Source of the DNA: CAYXDO01 sp964463485
GTDB taxonomy: Bacteria > Myxococcota > Kuafuiibacteriia > Kuafuiibacteriales > Kuafuiibacteriaceae
Direction of reading: 5' to 3'
Assembly: GCA_964463485.1 (NCBI GenBank)
Contig: CAYXDO010000041.1
Coordinates: forward strand, 1-64,000
DNA: 64,000 nt
A program made the translations under genes and the position numbers. Positions 20,101 to 27,945 of the stretch are shown here, piece after piece. Each line of letters opens with the position of its first letter. Within the stretch, counting starts at the first letter, position 1. The notes below the pieces were generated by a model, which made no database searches, was not told the origin of the DNA, and worked only from the letters and a program-made list of their open reading frames with translations.

Positions 20101-20726
20101 AAACCAGAGGGCATCATCGTCTTCTGCTGAGCCAAAGAGAGGAGCGCGTGGCCGAGCCGCCACAGATCGCCCGCCTGCGAGGGCTCCTTCTGGGCGCGTT
20201 CTTCGGGTGCCAAGCGGGCCGGAATGGCTCCGGGGGTGAGCCAGCGGGCCGAGACGCACACTGGAATGGCGCCGAACCGAACCCCCTCCTTGGTTCGGAA
20301 CAGGACGTGCTCGGAGAGCAGCGCCTCGATGCGATCGAGCGCGTGTCGTCGTTCGAGCCGTCGAGCGAGAAAGAGGCCGAGCTCCACGAGGTCGCGCGGG
20401 GCGAGGCCAGCGTCGCCGACCAACGGCGTGAGGTCCTCGAAGGGCATCGTCCAGTACACGATGCGAGACCCGTCGGGCTCGTCGCCTCCTCCGTGAGCGG
20501 TGATGCGGATGTCTGGCTCGTTGAAGAGGCCTGCGGTTTCGTGGGCGATCTTACGCAGGTAGAGATACCTCGCGCGCTGCTCTTCCTCACCTCGCACGGA
20601 TCGGCAGCGGACGTATTGGAGCAGCACGCGTTCGCCGCCGAGCAGCGACTCGGCCTCCGCGAGCGAGGTGCCCGGAGCTGTCGCGAGCCGGCGAACGACG
20701 GAGAACTGTCCAACCTTGATGACCAC
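17157..20726 (-). CDS. Pseudokinase-like / TM / PEGA / TPR multidomain protein
   Basis: The upstream start would be a TTG at 20756; I prefer the GTG at 20726 (1189 residues), preceded by AGAGG. Residues about 1-240 follow a Ser/Thr kinase layout without its catalytic residues. The glycine-loop region is VGQFSVVRRLATAPG, the catalytic-loop position reads ALDRIEALLSEHVLF instead of HRDxKxxN, and APEER plus AGDLWRLGHALLSLA match the APE and DxWxxG elements. About 500 residues of Pro/Ser/Glu linker follow, then one TM segment (ALGFVLVLALLGIVALL). After that come two PEGA-like modules (MDGYEPTRVVL; VYLDGEPMGTVPTSRRLI), a Lys/Pro-rich linker and two C-terminal TPRs. It is probably a membrane signalling scaffold. 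Confidence 0.8.
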   Translation of the reverse strand: MVIKVGQFSVVRRLATAPGTSLAEAESLLGGERVLLQYVRCRSVRGEEEQRARYLYLRKIAHETAGLFNEPDIRITAHGGGDEPDGSRIVYWTMPFEDLTPLVGDAGLAPRDLVELGLFLARRLERRHALDRIEALLSEHVLFRTKEGVRFGAIPVCVSARWLTPGAIPARLAPEERAQKEPSQAGDLWRLGHALLSLAQQKTMMPSGLRALINELTEPDLDRRLPSASTAVRTLEELLTSLPTQDLRSIPPPDHPGGSKRPQSVTTGIGTSAQETSPERPVDAPPSSHAAERIGEPSDSTITVRDGENLPTKEAAQRAEAHVGTSPASLSFELPSWATNDQLTTERSPVQQSESTGAGEEGRNESPVPSESAKVEVPSFSADPATIPFTLPDLPSLASLNLPPLGDLPHFDAAPEPRDFGLAPAVPPSSNGSSTLGDLFGSLENALAATPGFAPRPDLEREEPAADSRELQPACEDTTKSARPDRQQLGSSAAEAHNAAISPRPADVDTNVALGILASPPAVVASSAETLPSLSNVALGSETAELPPSNSPEAQASAEPLRTASLEPESSAATPSSQPEAIVAETPTDDAVSAEAHSIAAARESLRTTQPARPALIPSTSHSAPTLSPDPSELRTNVEDYQPPTPSQGFEVEVRSPEDHLRPLSNTEVQRIGAVKAAWDAPEYPSGASPWSAVVAARGTFRRGETDFSGYQDELPRPDALESKPPRAEAAPTPPPQPFTPIIVPATRPPSEFDDGQIATGEFRAAISPYNPTKIALGFVLVLALLGIVALLGRPEPEPIPAGPSLSVGPLRELVVDTQPPNARAFAEADGAPLGEAPFSFLVPLGSEAAILIAMDGYEPTRVVLSDRGKLTASLRPLEPNDACAVQLLSSAELELADGTKITPDQKLSLAGAAVVRTRPGQALAGARIVRCPSLGGSERAELRFDPTWPAATIKVTEPPQGSVYLDGEPMGTVPTSRRLIRALSLIRVDDAQGGTVSRWIPTANDTEIHMPVPRQPRAAELTGAEPVDPKVEGDPKPDLKPDPRPQPEEAALTRVEPKELPTPPTPSVRADPRPAKAEPAKSLPSKSVTKPEIKLDTKPRPKGDKERAKKLLQAGSRFLLAGRADKAKAALEECLRADPEEAACHRALGTLHRRNEANADAKRHFEKYLELRPDAEDAATIRKIISTL

Positions 20727-20851
20727 GGAGCCTCTGGTGTGACCATAGGAGCCCAAGCCGGCCGGTCACCATCCGTAGGAGGGTCGACGCGGAGATGGCT
20801 AACACACTTTCGGGGCTTGGAAGCGCGAGGCCGCCCACATACGATCGGCCG

Positions 20852-21496
20852 ATGGTCCGGTCTCTGCGGTCTCTGCTGCTCCTGCTCCTGCTCGTGGCTC
20901 CTTCGGCCTTCGCCGGCAATCCGTGGGAGGAGCTCATGGGGCGCAAGCCGCAGATGTGGTCCGATCCGCAGGGCCGCTTCGTCATCGATCTTCCGCAAGG
21001 CTGGAAAGACGAACCCAAGAGCTCGGTGGCCAACACGGTGGACTTTTGGCGGACCGATGCCGAGCACGGCGTGACCGCGCGGGTGAGCGTCGAAGTCCGC
21101 GTCGTTCCAAAGGGCGTGAAGTTGTCGCACTTCGTCGAGCGTGTGAACGAGGACGGCCGCAAGTCCGTGCGCGAACATCGGATCTTGCAGCAAGACCAAA
21201 TCCAAGTCTCCGGTGTGGCTGCGCGTCGCCAGCTCGTCACGTATCAGGTGCTCGGCCACACCGAGATCGTGAACGAGGCCGTGCAGGTGATCTTGGTCGG
21301 CGACGAGCGGGCCTATGTCATCACGTTGGTGAGCCCTGCCGGGACGCGCGGTCTGTTCTGGGAGGAGTTCGAGCTGATGACGAAGGGCTTCTCGGCGGGT
21401 GGATCGGAGTCCTCGGCCGTGCGCACGAGCCCGGATCAACCGCGAAAGAAGCTCCGCGCGGGCGAGATGGTGAATCCGGACGCGCTCAAGTATTAG
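20852..21496 (+). CDS. Secreted DUF1795/PsbP-like protein
   Basis: This 214-residue protein starts at the ATG at 20852, which begins a classic signal peptide (poly-Leu core, cleavage near PSAFA-G); the frame extends 19 codons upstream without signal features. The mature part, with DPQGRFVIDLPQGW at its start, a long central strand/helix region and a final WEEFELMTKGF, has the shape of PsbP/DUF1795-like domains. It is probably periplasmic or lipid-independent secreted. It is 6 bp upstream of coaX and probably shares its transcript, though a functional link to CoA synthesis is not evident. A second DUF1795-like protein is encoded at 11601. Confidence 0.7.
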   Translation: MVRSLRSLLLLLLLVAPSAFAGNPWEELMGRKPQMWSDPQGRFVIDLPQGWKDEPKSSVANTVDFWRTDAEHGVTARVSVEVRVVPKGVKLSHFVERVNEDGRKSVREHRILQQDQIQVSGVAARRQLVTYQVLGHTEIVNEAVQVILVGDERAYVITLVSPAGTRGLFWEEFELMTKGFSAGGSESSAVRTSPDQPRKKLRAGEMVNPDALKY

Positions 21497-21502
21497 AGCG
21501 CC

Positions 21503-22267
21503 ATGCTCCTCGCGTTCGACGTCGGCAACACGAACATCACCATCGGGCTCTTCGAGAAGGAGCGTCTCGCCGGGAGTTGGCGGCTCGAAACGGCGCGGAC
21601 CCGCACCGGAGACGAGTACGGGCTGCTCGTGCGGTTGCTGCTCGAACAGTCCGGGCACCATGCTGCATCCGTCGACGCGGTGATCGGCGCGTCGGTCGTC
21701 CCTCCGCTCAGCCCGGTGATTCGGCAGCTCGCCGAGCGAGTCTTTGGCGTTCGGGCGTTGATGGTCGAACCTGGCGTCCGCACCGGCCTGCCTATCCTCT
21801 ACGATCCGCCCAAGGACGTCGGCGCAGATCGGATCGTCAACGCGGTGGCCGCCTACGCGCGCTTCGAAAGCGCTTGTATCGTCGTCGACTTCGGCACGGC
21901 CACGACCTTCGATTGCATCACTGCCAAGGGGGAGTACGCAGGAGGCGCGATCGCGCCGGGCATTCAGATCGCGATGGACGCCTTGTTCTCTCGCACCGCC
22001 AAGCTCCCTCGGGTCGAGGTCGCGCGTCCCGAGCGTGCGATCGGGCGCAACACCAACGAGTCGATCCAGTCCGGGACATACTTCGGCTACGTGGCGATGG
22101 TCGACGGACTGGTCGAGCGCCTTCGTGTTGAGCTCGGTGCTCCGGTGCGCGTGATGGCGACGGGTGGTCTAGCGAGTGTCATCGCTTCGGACTCCAAGAC
22201 GATCGAAGCCGTCGATCCAGACCTCACGTTGGTTGGGCTTCGGCTGATCTGGGAACGGAATCGCTGA
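21503..22267 (+). CDS. coaX: Type III pantothenate kinase
   Basis: This 254-residue cytosolic kinase catalyses the first step of coenzyme A synthesis (pantothenate to 4'-phosphopantothenate). Family motifs are clear: the phosphate-binding DVGNTNITIG at 6-15, VGADRIVNAVAAY near 108-120, DFGTATTFD near 131-139, and GGAIAPGI near 151-158. Length is as expected for CoaX. Type III enzymes need a monovalent cation and are not feedback-inhibited by CoA. It lies 6 bp after the secreted-protein gene, and the EF-G-like gene follows 74 bp later. I saw no unusual residue. Confidence 0.95.
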   Translation: MLLAFDVGNTNITIGLFEKERLAGSWRLETARTRTGDEYGLLVRLLLEQSGHHAASVDAVIGASVVPPLSPVIRQLAERVFGVRALMVEPGVRTGLPILYDPPKDVGADRIVNAVAAYARFESACIVVDFGTATTFDCITAKGEYAGGAIAPGIQIAMDALFSRTAKLPRVEVARPERAIGRNTNESIQSGTYFGYVAMVDGLVERLRVELGAPVRVMATGGLASVIASDSKTIEAVDPDLTLVGLRLIWERNR

Positions 22268-22341
22268 CCGACCTTGGGTTGACTCCGCTTTCCATCGACG
22301 GCTAGGTTGCGCGGCGCTCGAGCCCAAGAAGGAACAAACCC

Positions 22342-24423
22342 ATGAAAAGCTTCGAAACCAAGGACATCCGCAACATAGGGCTGATCGGCCACAAGGCGGC
22401 CGGAAAGACATCGGCCGCGGAGGCGGCGCTCTGGAGCGCCAAAGTCACGAACCGGCTCTGCAGCACCGCTGAAGGGACGTCAGTCCTCGATTTCGAAGAC
22501 GAAGAGCGAAAGCACGGGATGAGCATCTCGACCGGCGTGGCTGCGTTCGAGTGGAACCGAAGGAAGGTCAATCTCCTCGACACACCCGGAGACGGCAACT
22601 TCCTTCACGACACGAGGCTCGCCATGGAGGCCATGGACGGGGCCGTTTGTGTCGTCTCGGCCAAGGACGGCGTCGAGCCGATGACCGAGCGCGCGTTTAC
22701 GTGGGCCAAGGAAGCCGGGCTCGCGACGGCCTTTTTCATTTCGAAGATGGACGTCGAGAACGCCGATTTTCAAAAAGCGCTCGATGACGTGAAGCGGAGT
22801 CTCTGCAAGGAGGCCGCGGCGCTTCAAATCCCGATCGGAAAGGACGGTGGCTTTCGCGGGATCGTGAACTTGTTGTCGCAGCGAGCTTACATCTTCAAGG
22901 ACGGCGACACGGGCGCTTACGCGGAGACGGACATCCCGGCGGAGATGTCCGACGAGGTGGAGGCCGCGCGCAACCGACTGATCGAAGACATCGCGGCGGC
23001 CGACGATAGTCTGATGGAGAAGTTTTTCGAAGGCGCGCTGACGCCCGTGGAGATCGAGGCGGGCCTGGCCAAGGCGATGGCCGGCGGCCTGATCGTTCCG
23101 GTCTATTGCGGCTCTGGCACGTTGAACCGCGGCGTCAACCTCATGTTGGACGCGGTGGTCGCAACGTTCCCCGATCCGTCGAAACACAGAGCGTTCAGCG
23201 GGAAGCTTGGAGATCAAACGATCGAGCGAGGGATCGACGGGCCGATGGCGTGTGTCGTCTTCAAGACGATCGTAGACCAACAGTCGGGCCGTATCTCGGT
23301 GTGTCGCGTGATCTCGGGTCTCGCGAAGGCGGATACGACCGCGAAGAACGGCGGTCGGCGCACGACCGAGCGGCTCGGGACGCTCAACACGCTCCTGGGC
23401 AAGAAGCTCCACGCCATCGAAGACGGCCAAGCCAAGCCGGGCGACATCTTCGCGCTCGCGAAGCTCAAAGAGACGAGCACCGGCGACACCTTGAGCGACG
23501 ACGGCTTGGTGGCTGATTTCGTGAAGCTGCCGCCGGCGCTCATCTCCCGAGCGGTTCGCGCGAAGGACAAGGGCGGCGAGGACAAGATCAAGGCGGCGCT
23601 GACGCGCGTCACGGACGAGGATCCAGGCCTTCACGTGACCCACGACGAGAACACCGGCGAGGTGATCCTGTCCGGCGCGGGTGGCCGGCATGTCGAGATC
23701 ACGGTCGAGAAGATGAATCGCAAGTTCGGCGTCTCGTGTGAGCTCGCGTTGCCGCGCATTCCGTACCGCGAGACCTTCACGGTCGCGGTGAAGAACGTCG
23801 AAGGGAAGCACAAGAAGCAGTCCGGCGGGCACGGCCAGTTCGGCGTCTGCTACCTCGACATCGAGCCCGGCGAGCGCGGATCGGGATTCGTGTTCGAAGA
23901 CGCGATCGTGGGAGGGTCGATCCCGCGGCAGTTCATTCCGTCGGTGGAGAAGGGTCTCGTGAAGGCGATGGCGCGCGGGATGATCGCGGGCTATCCGGTC
24001 GTCGACGTTCGCGTTCGCGTCTTCGACGGCAAGTATCACGCCGTGGATTCCTCGGACATGGCGTTCCAAGTCGCGGCATCCAAGGGGCTCAAGGCGGCCG
24101 TCGCCAAAGCTCGGCCCGCGCTGCTCGAACCCATCATGAACGTGGAGATCCGCGTTCCGGACGACAACATGGGCGACATCATGAGCGACATCAACACGCG
24201 CCGCGGACGTGTGATGGGTTCGGAGTCCTTGGGGCGCTATGCAGTCGTGAAAGCTCAGATTCCGTTGTCGGAGGTCCAGACCTACGAGGCTCAGCTCCGA
24301 GCGATGACGCAGGGCCGAGGCTCTTTCACGATGGACCAGTCCCACATGGAGCTCGTGCCCGCGAACATTCAGGAGAAGATCATCAAGGACTCCGGGTTCG
24401 TAGCCCTCGACGAAGAGGACTGA
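22342..24423 (+). CDS. Elongation factor G-like translational GTPase (divergent EF-G paralog)
   Basis: This 693-residue protein has EF-G domain order: G domain, domain II, then domains III-V (ending with the EF-G-type RRGRVMG and LSEVQTYEAQLRAMTQGRG segments). The G domain is unusual. G1 is GHKAAGKT (16-23) rather than AHIDAGKT, the switch I equivalent is RKHGMSIS rather than RERGITI, G3 is DTPGD (80-84) rather than DTPGH, and G4 is SKMD (134-137) rather than NKMD. These changes mark the EF-G-like/EF-G2 group present besides canonical FusA in many bacteria. No ribosomal-protein genes flank it, unlike the str operon. Its role may be translocation under special conditions or ribosome recycling. 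Confidence 0.88.
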   Translation: MKSFETKDIRNIGLIGHKAAGKTSAAEAALWSAKVTNRLCSTAEGTSVLDFEDEERKHGMSISTGVAAFEWNRRKVNLLDTPGDGNFLHDTRLAMEAMDGAVCVVSAKDGVEPMTERAFTWAKEAGLATAFFISKMDVENADFQKALDDVKRSLCKEAAALQIPIGKDGGFRGIVNLLSQRAYIFKDGDTGAYAETDIPAEMSDEVEAARNRLIEDIAAADDSLMEKFFEGALTPVEIEAGLAKAMAGGLIVPVYCGSGTLNRGVNLMLDAVVATFPDPSKHRAFSGKLGDQTIERGIDGPMACVVFKTIVDQQSGRISVCRVISGLAKADTTAKNGGRRTTERLGTLNTLLGKKLHAIEDGQAKPGDIFALAKLKETSTGDTLSDDGLVADFVKLPPALISRAVRAKDKGGEDKIKAALTRVTDEDPGLHVTHDENTGEVILSGAGGRHVEITVEKMNRKFGVSCELALPRIPYRETFTVAVKNVEGKHKKQSGGHGQFGVCYLDIEPGERGSGFVFEDAIVGGSIPRQFIPSVEKGLVKAMARGMIAGYPVVDVRVRVFDGKYHAVDSSDMAFQVAASKGLKAAVAKARPALLEPIMNVEIRVPDDNMGDIMSDINTRRGRVMGSESLGRYAVVKAQIPLSEVQTYEAQLRAMTQGRGSFTMDQSHMELVPANIQEKIIKDSGFVALDEED

Positions 24424-24522
24424 GCCTGAAAGGGTACAGCCGGCTCGAAGCCCTCTGCACGACGTCTGCTCCGAACCTCTCGCCTCCGCTCCCGCAATTG
24501 GATAACGTAGGGGCGAGATTCT

Positions 24523-25659
24523 ATGGCTGAGCTCTGCCCCATCCCCCTCGACAGTCTGAGCCCAGCGGCGCGCAAGGCCGCGGACCCCTCCACCCCGCTG
24601 GGTGCGCGCCTCATGGCCGCTCGCGGTCTAGCTCCGATGTCGCCTCGCGACCTCGTCACGGTCCAGTTCGTCCTCACCTACGACCCGGACGAGAAGATCG
24701 CAGCGACCTCGCGATCCAGCCTCGAGTCGATCGACGATCGCATCGCGAACGCCGTCCTTTCGGACACCGCGATGAGCCCGCACGTCCTGGCCTTCCTGGC
24801 GGACGCGCTCACGCCTCGCGATGCCTTGGTGGAGAAGGTCCTCCTCAACACCTCGACGCCGTCGCACGCGTTCGTCGCGGTCGCGCAGCGCTGCTCTGAG
24901 AAGGTCTGCGAGATCATCGCGATCAACCAAGCGCGTATCCTCGACGACCCCGAGATCGCGCGCGCGCTCGCATCGAACCCGAGCTGCCTCAAGTCCACCC
25001 GCGATAGCGTCTTCGACTTCCTCGTCCGCAGCGGCGTCGTCCTCGATGACGTCGCGGAGTTCGAATCCGCGATCCTGCGCCTCAACCCGCAGGACCGAAT
25101 CAAAGCGGCGGAGGCGGTCGAGCTCCCCCCGGAGCTCCTCGACGAGAAGTTTCTATCCGAGGAGCAGAAGAAGCAGCTCGGAGAGCGACGGTTCATCGCC
25201 GACGACGACGAGAACCTCGACGGCGAAGACGAGGCTCAGAGCGACGGCGCGCGCTTGTCCCTCAAGATGCTCCGAGAGCTCACGACTGGACAAAAAGTGG
25301 CGTTGGCCGTGAAGGGCAAGAAGAACATTCGCCGGGAGCTCCTGCGCGATTCGAACCGCGTCGTCGCGATGGCCGCGATCTCCTCACCGCAGGTGAACGA
25401 AAACGATGCCGTCGAGGCGGCGAACATGAGGTCGGTCCACGGCGACGTCATCAACTTCATCGCCAACAAGAAGGACTGGGTGAAGCTTTACGCGGTGAAG
25501 CTCGCGCTGGTTCAGAACCCCAAATGCAGCCCGGGCTTCGCCATGCGGCAGGTCGGCTTCTTGAACAAGAAGGATCTGAAGACCGTCGCCAACTCGAAGA
25601 ACGTCTCGATGGCGATCCGCAACGCGGCCGGAAATCTGATCAAAGAACGCAACGCCTGA
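24523..25659 (+). CDS. Conserved helical-repeat protein of unknown function
   Basis: This 378-residue soluble protein lacks a signal peptide. It contains short helical units with repeated motifs of the type LSDxxM/LLNTSTP/LASNPS (about residues 80-160) that resemble leucine-rich-variant or HEAT-like repeats. An acidic linker follows (DDDENLDGEDEAQSD near 226-240), then a second helical block with the same spacing (LLRDSNRVVAMAAISSP). The stop is 1 bp from the rlmN start, so the two are very likely co-transcribed. I do not know its role; a scaffold or sensor of ribosome-related processes is only suggested by neighbours. Confidence 0.75.
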   Translation: MAELCPIPLDSLSPAARKAADPSTPLGARLMAARGLAPMSPRDLVTVQFVLTYDPDEKIAATSRSSLESIDDRIANAVLSDTAMSPHVLAFLADALTPRDALVEKVLLNTSTPSHAFVAVAQRCSEKVCEIIAINQARILDDPEIARALASNPSCLKSTRDSVFDFLVRSGVVLDDVAEFESAILRLNPQDRIKAAEAVELPPELLDEKFLSEEQKKQLGERRFIADDDENLDGEDEAQSDGARLSLKMLRELTTGQKVALAVKGKKNIRRELLRDSNRVVAMAAISSPQVNENDAVEAANMRSVHGDVINFIANKKDWVKLYAVKLALVQNPKCSPGFAMRQVGFLNKKDLKTVANSKNVSMAIRNAAGNLIKERNA

Positions 25660-25660
25660 G

Positions 25661-26842
25661 ATGCTCCACCGCGATCATGCGGGCGATCATGCGGGAACCT
25701 TAGATCCTCCCGCTCCCGACCCCCTCGCCGACAAAGAGGGCAGCGAGGCCGAAACGCTCGAGGCGCGGCCTGATCTCCGTTCCTTACGTATGGAGTCGCT
25801 CGAGTCGATCGTCGAAGAGCTCGGCGAGAGACCGTTCCGCGCCAAGCAGATCAGCCGGTGGCTTCATCAGAAAGGGGTCCGGTCGTTCGGACAGATGAGC
25901 GACCTGTCGCTCGCATTTCGAACGAGCTTGGAGGAGCGCGCTCGGATCGGGTCGATGAGCGTTCGTCGCCGTGAGGTCGCGCGCGACGGGACGCGTAAGT
26001 ACGCGTTCGCCACGGACACGGGCCACGTCGTGGAGTCGGTCTACATCCCCGACGCCTCCACCGAGGGCCGCAACACGCTCTGCATCTCCTCCCAGGTGGG
26101 TTGTGCGATCGACTGCAAGTTCTGTCTGACCGCCAGCCTCGGCTTGATTCGAAATCTGTCCGCCGGAGAGATCGTCGAGCAGCTCACTCGTGTGAAGGAG
26201 GATCTCGCCGCGGACTTCGGGGCGTCGGCGCCCGGCGTCCACAACGTCGTGATGATGGGCATGGGCGAGCCGCTCCAGAACTACGTGCAGCTCGTGCGCG
26301 CGCTCGCGATCCTCCAGGACGATGCGGGCCACAAGCTGAGCTCGCGCCGGATCACGGTGAGCACCTCGGGCTTGGCGCCGCGCATTCCACGTCTGGGTCG
26401 GGACACCAAGGTCAACTTGGCGGTGTCGCTCAACGCCACGACCGACGAGGTGCGCAGCCGCATCATGCCGATCAACAAGCGTTACGACATCGCTTCGCTC
26501 TTGGCCGCTTGTCGTGAGTTTCCGTTGCCGGAGCGCCGGCGGATCACCTTCGAGTATGTCTTGTTGGCCGGCGTGAACGACTCCGACGAGGACGCGCGCC
26601 GCCTGGTCGGCTTGTTGCGGGGGCTCCGGGCCAAGGTGAACCTGATCCCGTTCAACGAACATCCTTACAGCCCGTTCAAGCGGCCTTTGGACGCCAAGGT
26701 GGCGCGCTTTCAGGATCTCGTGGCGTCGCGTGGCTTGTCGGTGTTCGTTCGTACGCCCCGGGGCGACGACATCAGCGCCGCGTGCGGACAGCTCGGGGTT
26801 GAAGTTCAATCGCCGAAGCGTCTCGCGGTCTTGAGCGCGTAG
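25661..26842 (+). CDS. rlmN: Dual-specificity rRNA/tRNA adenine-C2 methyltransferase (radical SAM)
   Basis: RlmN methylates C2 of A2503 in 23S rRNA and A37 in some tRNAs by radical SAM chemistry. The 393-residue protein shows the iron-sulfur motif C148-x3-C152-x2-C155, and GMGEP in the middle. The conserved catalytic cysteines are C141 (in CISSQVGC) and the one in ISAACGQL near the C-terminus, which carries the methyl group. It starts at ATG 25661, right after the previous stop. The first 40 residues are variable and a tandem 12-bp duplication lies inside them (25671-25694). An internal Met near residue 44 begins the conserved part and could be an alternative start. Confidence 0.95.
   Translation: MLHRDHAGDHAGTLDPPAPDPLADKEGSEAETLEARPDLRSLRMESLESIVEELGERPFRAKQISRWLHQKGVRSFGQMSDLSLAFRTSLEERARIGSMSVRRREVARDGTRKYAFATDTGHVVESVYIPDASTEGRNTLCISSQVGCAIDCKFCLTASLGLIRNLSAGEIVEQLTRVKEDLAADFGASAPGVHNVVMMGMGEPLQNYVQLVRALAILQDDAGHKLSSRRITVSTSGLAPRIPRLGRDTKVNLAVSLNATTDEVRSRIMPINKRYDIASLLAACREFPLPERRRITFEYVLLAGVNDSDEDARRLVGLLRGLRAKVNLIPFNEHPYSPFKRPLDAKVARFQDLVASRGLSVFVRTPRGDDISAACGQLGVEVQSPKRLAVLSA
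25671..25694. repeat. 12-bp tandem duplication
   Basis: gcgatcatgcgg occurs twice in a row within the 5' end of rlmN and adds four in-frame residues (DHAG repeated). A related duplication occurs just after the gene at 26852. Confidence 0.8.
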
Positions 26843-26851
26843 GCGATCCGA

Positions 26852-26875
26852 GCGATCAGGCGAGCGATCAGGCGA
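26852..26875. repeat. 12-bp tandem duplication
   Basis: gcgatcaggcga twice in a row between rlmN and the convergent small gene, covering that gene's final codons. It shares the core GCGATCA with the duplication at the 5' end of rlmN. Confidence 0.75.
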
Positions 26876-27128
26876 GCGTCACCCGAGCGTCCCCGTCGAT
26901 GAGCGCCCGTAGCTCGGCGGGCGCCCCGATCACGCGGATGGGTCCGAGTCGATCCCCGCCCTCGAGCAGCACCTCCGCCACGGACTTCGCGACAGCGGGC
27001 TCATCGATCCGGGCGTGCTCGAGGTCGATCTCCACGGATCCGTCTTCGGCGCTGATCCCGGCGAGCTGCTCGCCGAGCAACGCGACCAGGTCGTCTTCGA
27101 TGCGCCCACGCAGCTCCAGCTTGGGCAT
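26868..27128 (-). CDS. Small conserved hypothetical protein
   Basis: This 86-residue acidic soluble protein (N-terminus MPKLELRGRIEDDL) alternates predicted strands and helices and ends in a helix rich in Ala and Leu (GAPAELRALIDGD). The pattern is compatible with a small STAS-like or ferredoxin-like fold, but I recognise no motif. It is encoded 2 bp downstream of the MXAN_5187-like gene on the same strand, so the two form an operon. It is convergent with rlmN, from which it is separated by 25 bp. No phosphorylatable Ser motif typical of anti-anti-sigma factors is obvious. Confidence 0.6.
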   Translation of the reverse strand: MPKLELRGRIEDDLVALLGEQLAGISAEDGSVEIDLEHARIDEPAVAKSVAEVLLEGGDRLGPIRVIGAPAELRALIDGDARVTLA

Positions 27129-27130
27129 GG

Positions 27131-27913
27131 CTACGTCCTTGGAACGGCCTTGAGGACGGCTTTGCCGTCTTTGATGACGACCTTGAACTCCACGGCTTTG
27201 GCGCCCGTCGACTTGAGGAGCTTCGGGACTTGTTTGCGCAGGGAGCTCGCCATGTCTTCGATCTTGAGATCGTTACGCTCGCCGGTCTGCTTCTTCGCCT
27301 TCGCGAGCGTTTCATAGAGCTGCTTGATCGTGTTGTCGTTGAGGTCGTCGGCCGAACGGGCCATCGGGCGCGCTTGGGCCTTGGCCGCGGACTGAGCGCG
27401 GGAGTCGGATTTTTTGTCGTCGAGCTTGGGAGCGGGCAGGCCGCGCCCGTCGGTGCTGATGTCGTCGTCGGACTCTTGTGATCCGGGCTCGGCCTGATTG
27501 AGCCCTCTCGTCTTCTTGAGCTCGTCGAGCCTCTTCTCTTGCTTCTCGCGCTCTTGCTCACGGCGCTTGGCCTTCTCGACGTCCTTCCTGTAGGTGCCCG
27601 CCTCCTTCTGTTTGGTGACGCGCATCCAATACGTTTCGAGGGCGATCATGCGCGCGCGCAGCGTCCCGAACTTGAACTTCTGCACGCTGCGCATGGGCAG
27701 CGCTTGGTATCGGCGGAGCTTCGACTTGATCTTGTCGCGCGTGATCGCGGGCTCCAGTTTTTCGATCCCCATGAAGTAGAGCTCGTAGGTGTTTCGGAGC
27801 TCATCCAATTCCTTCTCGATTAGATGGAGCTCTTCGTCGATGTCGATGACGGGGGCGCTACCCTTCCCGTAATCGCCGCCGAAGGCCTCTTGGCCCTTTA
27901 CGCGAACGGCCAT
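27131..27913 (-). CDS. MXAN_5187-like coiled-coil protein
   Basis: This protein has 260 residues from the ATG at 27913; seven more codons are open upstream but have no better start. The N-terminal half is highly charged with long helices (IEKELDELRNTYELYF; KRREQEREKQEKRLDELKK), predicting coiled coil. A disordered Ser/Asp linker follows, then a compact C-terminal domain of about 80 residues (IKQLYETLAKAKKQTGERND ending VVIKDGKAVLKAVPRT). I associate this C-terminal domain with the Myxococcus MXAN_5187 family; the exact function is unknown. The gene is divergent from the lipoprotein at 27946, leaving only 32 bp for both promoters. Confidence 0.7.
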   Translation of the reverse strand: MAVRVKGQEAFGGDYGKGSAPVIDIDEELHLIEKELDELRNTYELYFMGIEKLEPAITRDKIKSKLRRYQALPMRSVQKFKFGTLRARMIALETYWMRVTKQKEAGTYRKDVEKAKRREQEREKQEKRLDELKKTRGLNQAEPGSQESDDDISTDGRGLPAPKLDDKKSDSRAQSAAKAQARPMARSADDLNDNTIKQLYETLAKAKKQTGERNDLKIEDMASSLRKQVPKLLKSTGAKAVEFKVVIKDGKAVLKAVPRT

Positions 27914-27945
27914 GTCGGGCCGAGTATACATCACGACCCGCCGCG

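Noticed and set aside
20114..21661. 515-codon minus-strand frame over the pseudokinase 5' end and coaX start
   Set aside because: It lies antisense to CoaX and the secreted protein and out of frame with the pseudokinase.
22480..24345. 621-codon minus-strand frame over the EF-G-like gene
   Set aside because: It is rich in His, Arg and Leu, as antisense frames of GC-rich genes usually are, and the sense strand has unmistakable GTPase motifs.
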